Assembly: GCF_003574355.1 (NCBI RefSeq)
Contig: NZ_QWLB01000013.1
Span: 1 to 64,000 of the forward strand
Direction of reading: 5' to 3'
Length of the DNA: 64,000 bases
Source: Meiothermus granaticius NBRC 107808
Lineage (GTDB): Bacteria > Deinococcota > Deinococci > Deinococcales > Thermaceae
Shown: in pieces, positions 63,331 through 64,000 of the stretch
How positions within the stretch are numbered: position 1 is the first letter of the stretch
Layout of the letters: the number at the start of each line of letters is the position of its first letter
Made by a program: the position numbers and the translations under genes
The notes under the pieces: generated by a model
The model's input: only the letters and a program-made list of their open reading frames with translations
Told to the model about the DNA's origin: nothing
Databases searched by the model: none

Positions 63331-64000
63331 CTATTTCAGCAGCTCGAGGGCTTTTTCCAAAGCCAGGTCGCGCCCGCTGCTGAGGGCATTGAGGTCTTCA
63401 GGAACCAGTACATCGGGGGTGACTCGAGCGGGAAACGGTGAACCGTCCAGGTTTTTCAGCTTCAGGCTAGCCACCGCCACGAACTCCCCATTGATCAGCG
63501 GGCCTTCGGCATTGCCAGAGATCCCCAAGGCCCCAGCCGTAGGCTCCCCGACCACCTTGGCCCGGCCCGCATGCTGCAGGAAGTAGGCCATCATCTCGGC
63601 GGAGTTGAAGGTGTAGCGGTTGACCAGCACCACCATCGGCAAATTGGTCAGGATCGGTTGGGAAACTTGGTTTTCAAGCTGCTTCTCTTGGCCTTCGGGC
63701 TGGTTGTAAAGCTGGCCGTTCTCGAGGGTATGGGTCTCGTCCGCACCCTGAAAGCGGCGGTCATAAACAAACCCCCCCTTGGGAATGAAGGCCCCTGCCG
63801 CCAGCAGGGCCTCGGAGTCATAGCCGGTCAGGCTGTCGCGCAAATCCAACACGATGCCCTTGGCCCCACGCTGGGTGGCCTGCCGCACCGCATTGTAGAT
63901 GGCCTCAGCCGGGCTAAAGCTGTCCGAGGCATAGAAATGGTAGACCCGCAGATAGGCGATTCCGTTGTTGATATCCAACCGTGGCTGCATGCTCTGCTCG
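63331..64000 (-). CDS. S41-family peptidase-like protein 2 (5' end outside window)
   Basis: Paralogue of its downstream neighbour, 8 bp away on the same strand. The frame is open to base 64000, so the visible part (223 residues) is the C-terminal core: VLDLRDSLTGYDSEALLAAG, the Ser region VNRYTFNSAEMMAYFLQHAG, GEPTAGALGISG and a C-terminal RVTPDVLVPEDLN. The residue in the Lys position is Ala/Leu. The N-terminal signal and PDZ domain presumably lie beyond the edge. Confidence 0.75.
   Translation of the reverse strand, partial: EQSMQPRLDINNGIAYLRVYHFYASDSFSPAEAIYNAVRQATQRGAKGIVLDLRDSLTGYDSEALLAAGAFIPKGGFVYDRRFQGADETHTLENGQLYNQPEGQEKQLENQVSQPILTNLPMVVLVNRYTFNSAEMMAYFLQHAGRAKVVGEPTAGALGISGNAEGPLINGEFVAVASLKLKNLDGSPFPARVTPDVLVPEDLNALSSGRDLALEKALELLK

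Overview
The window reads as a chromosomal segment of a GC-rich thermophile of the Thermaceae, most likely Meiothermus or a close relative (inference). The reasons are: a glutaminyl-tRNA synthetase with a C-terminal YqeY domain, a futalosine hydrolase (menaquinone by the futalosine route), ThyX, a very high density of the hexamer CTCGAG, and many genes whose -10 box lies only 6-8 bases before the start codon (leaderless transcripts). No CRISPR array, insertion sequence or phage module was seen. Most of the window is ordinary chromosome with short operons on both strands.

Layout. 1-5 kb: end of a VWA (CoxE-like) gene, a lipoprotein, an aldehyde dehydrogenase, coaD, rsmD, two tandem small secreted paralogues and tRNA-Pro. 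5-11 kb: thyX, a large G8-domain/beta-helix lipoprotein, ligA, tRNA-Ser. 11-16.6 kb: secreted 5'-nucleotidase, an arsenic cluster (arsR, arsC, aquaporin, second arsC), an alpha/beta-hydrolase-like protein without a visible nucleophile, a PfkB kinase. 16.6-25 kb: CorA-like transporter, thioesterase, class III aminotransferase, rnr, coaE, an unexported BtuF-like protein, a small Cys protein and a Rieske-FAD reductase fusion. 25-31 kb: tRNA-Gly, a fused PlsY/acyl-ACP-reductase-like gene, mqnB, a KynB-like cyclase, rarA, an unknown membrane protein. Two copies of a hairpin repeat lie in this part. 30.6-39.9 kb: class V aminotransferase with a structured leader, class III aminotransferase, glnS, a PQQ-type sugar dehydrogenase, a Kef-type antiporter and mnmE. 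40-44 kb: an operon of a 58-residue protein, a lipoprotein subtilase and two secreted proteins. 44.2-51 kb: acyl-CoA dehydrogenase, rel, agmatinase-like enzyme, and a kinase/acyl-CoA dehydrogenase pair that looks like a split ACAD10/11.

51-62 kb holds the most interesting system: a LacI-type regulator with a clear palindromic operator in front of a nine-gene operon. It encodes a GH31 glycosidase, an ABC sugar importer without ATPase, an SDR similar to fructuronate reductase, UxaC, a LarA-type nickel-pincer epimerase, a phosphoribosyltransferase-fold protein and gluconokinase. Read as a pathway, glucuronate would go to fructuronate, to D-mannonate, be epimerised at C2 to D-gluconate and phosphorylated to 6-phosphogluconate. 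This would replace the usual mannonate dehydratase/KDG route, whose genes are absent here. A second point of note is the PlsY/acyl-ACP-reductase fusion at 25.5 kb, which keeps the reductase's cysteine motif. The window closes with two tandem S41-type peptidase genes, the second cut by the edge.
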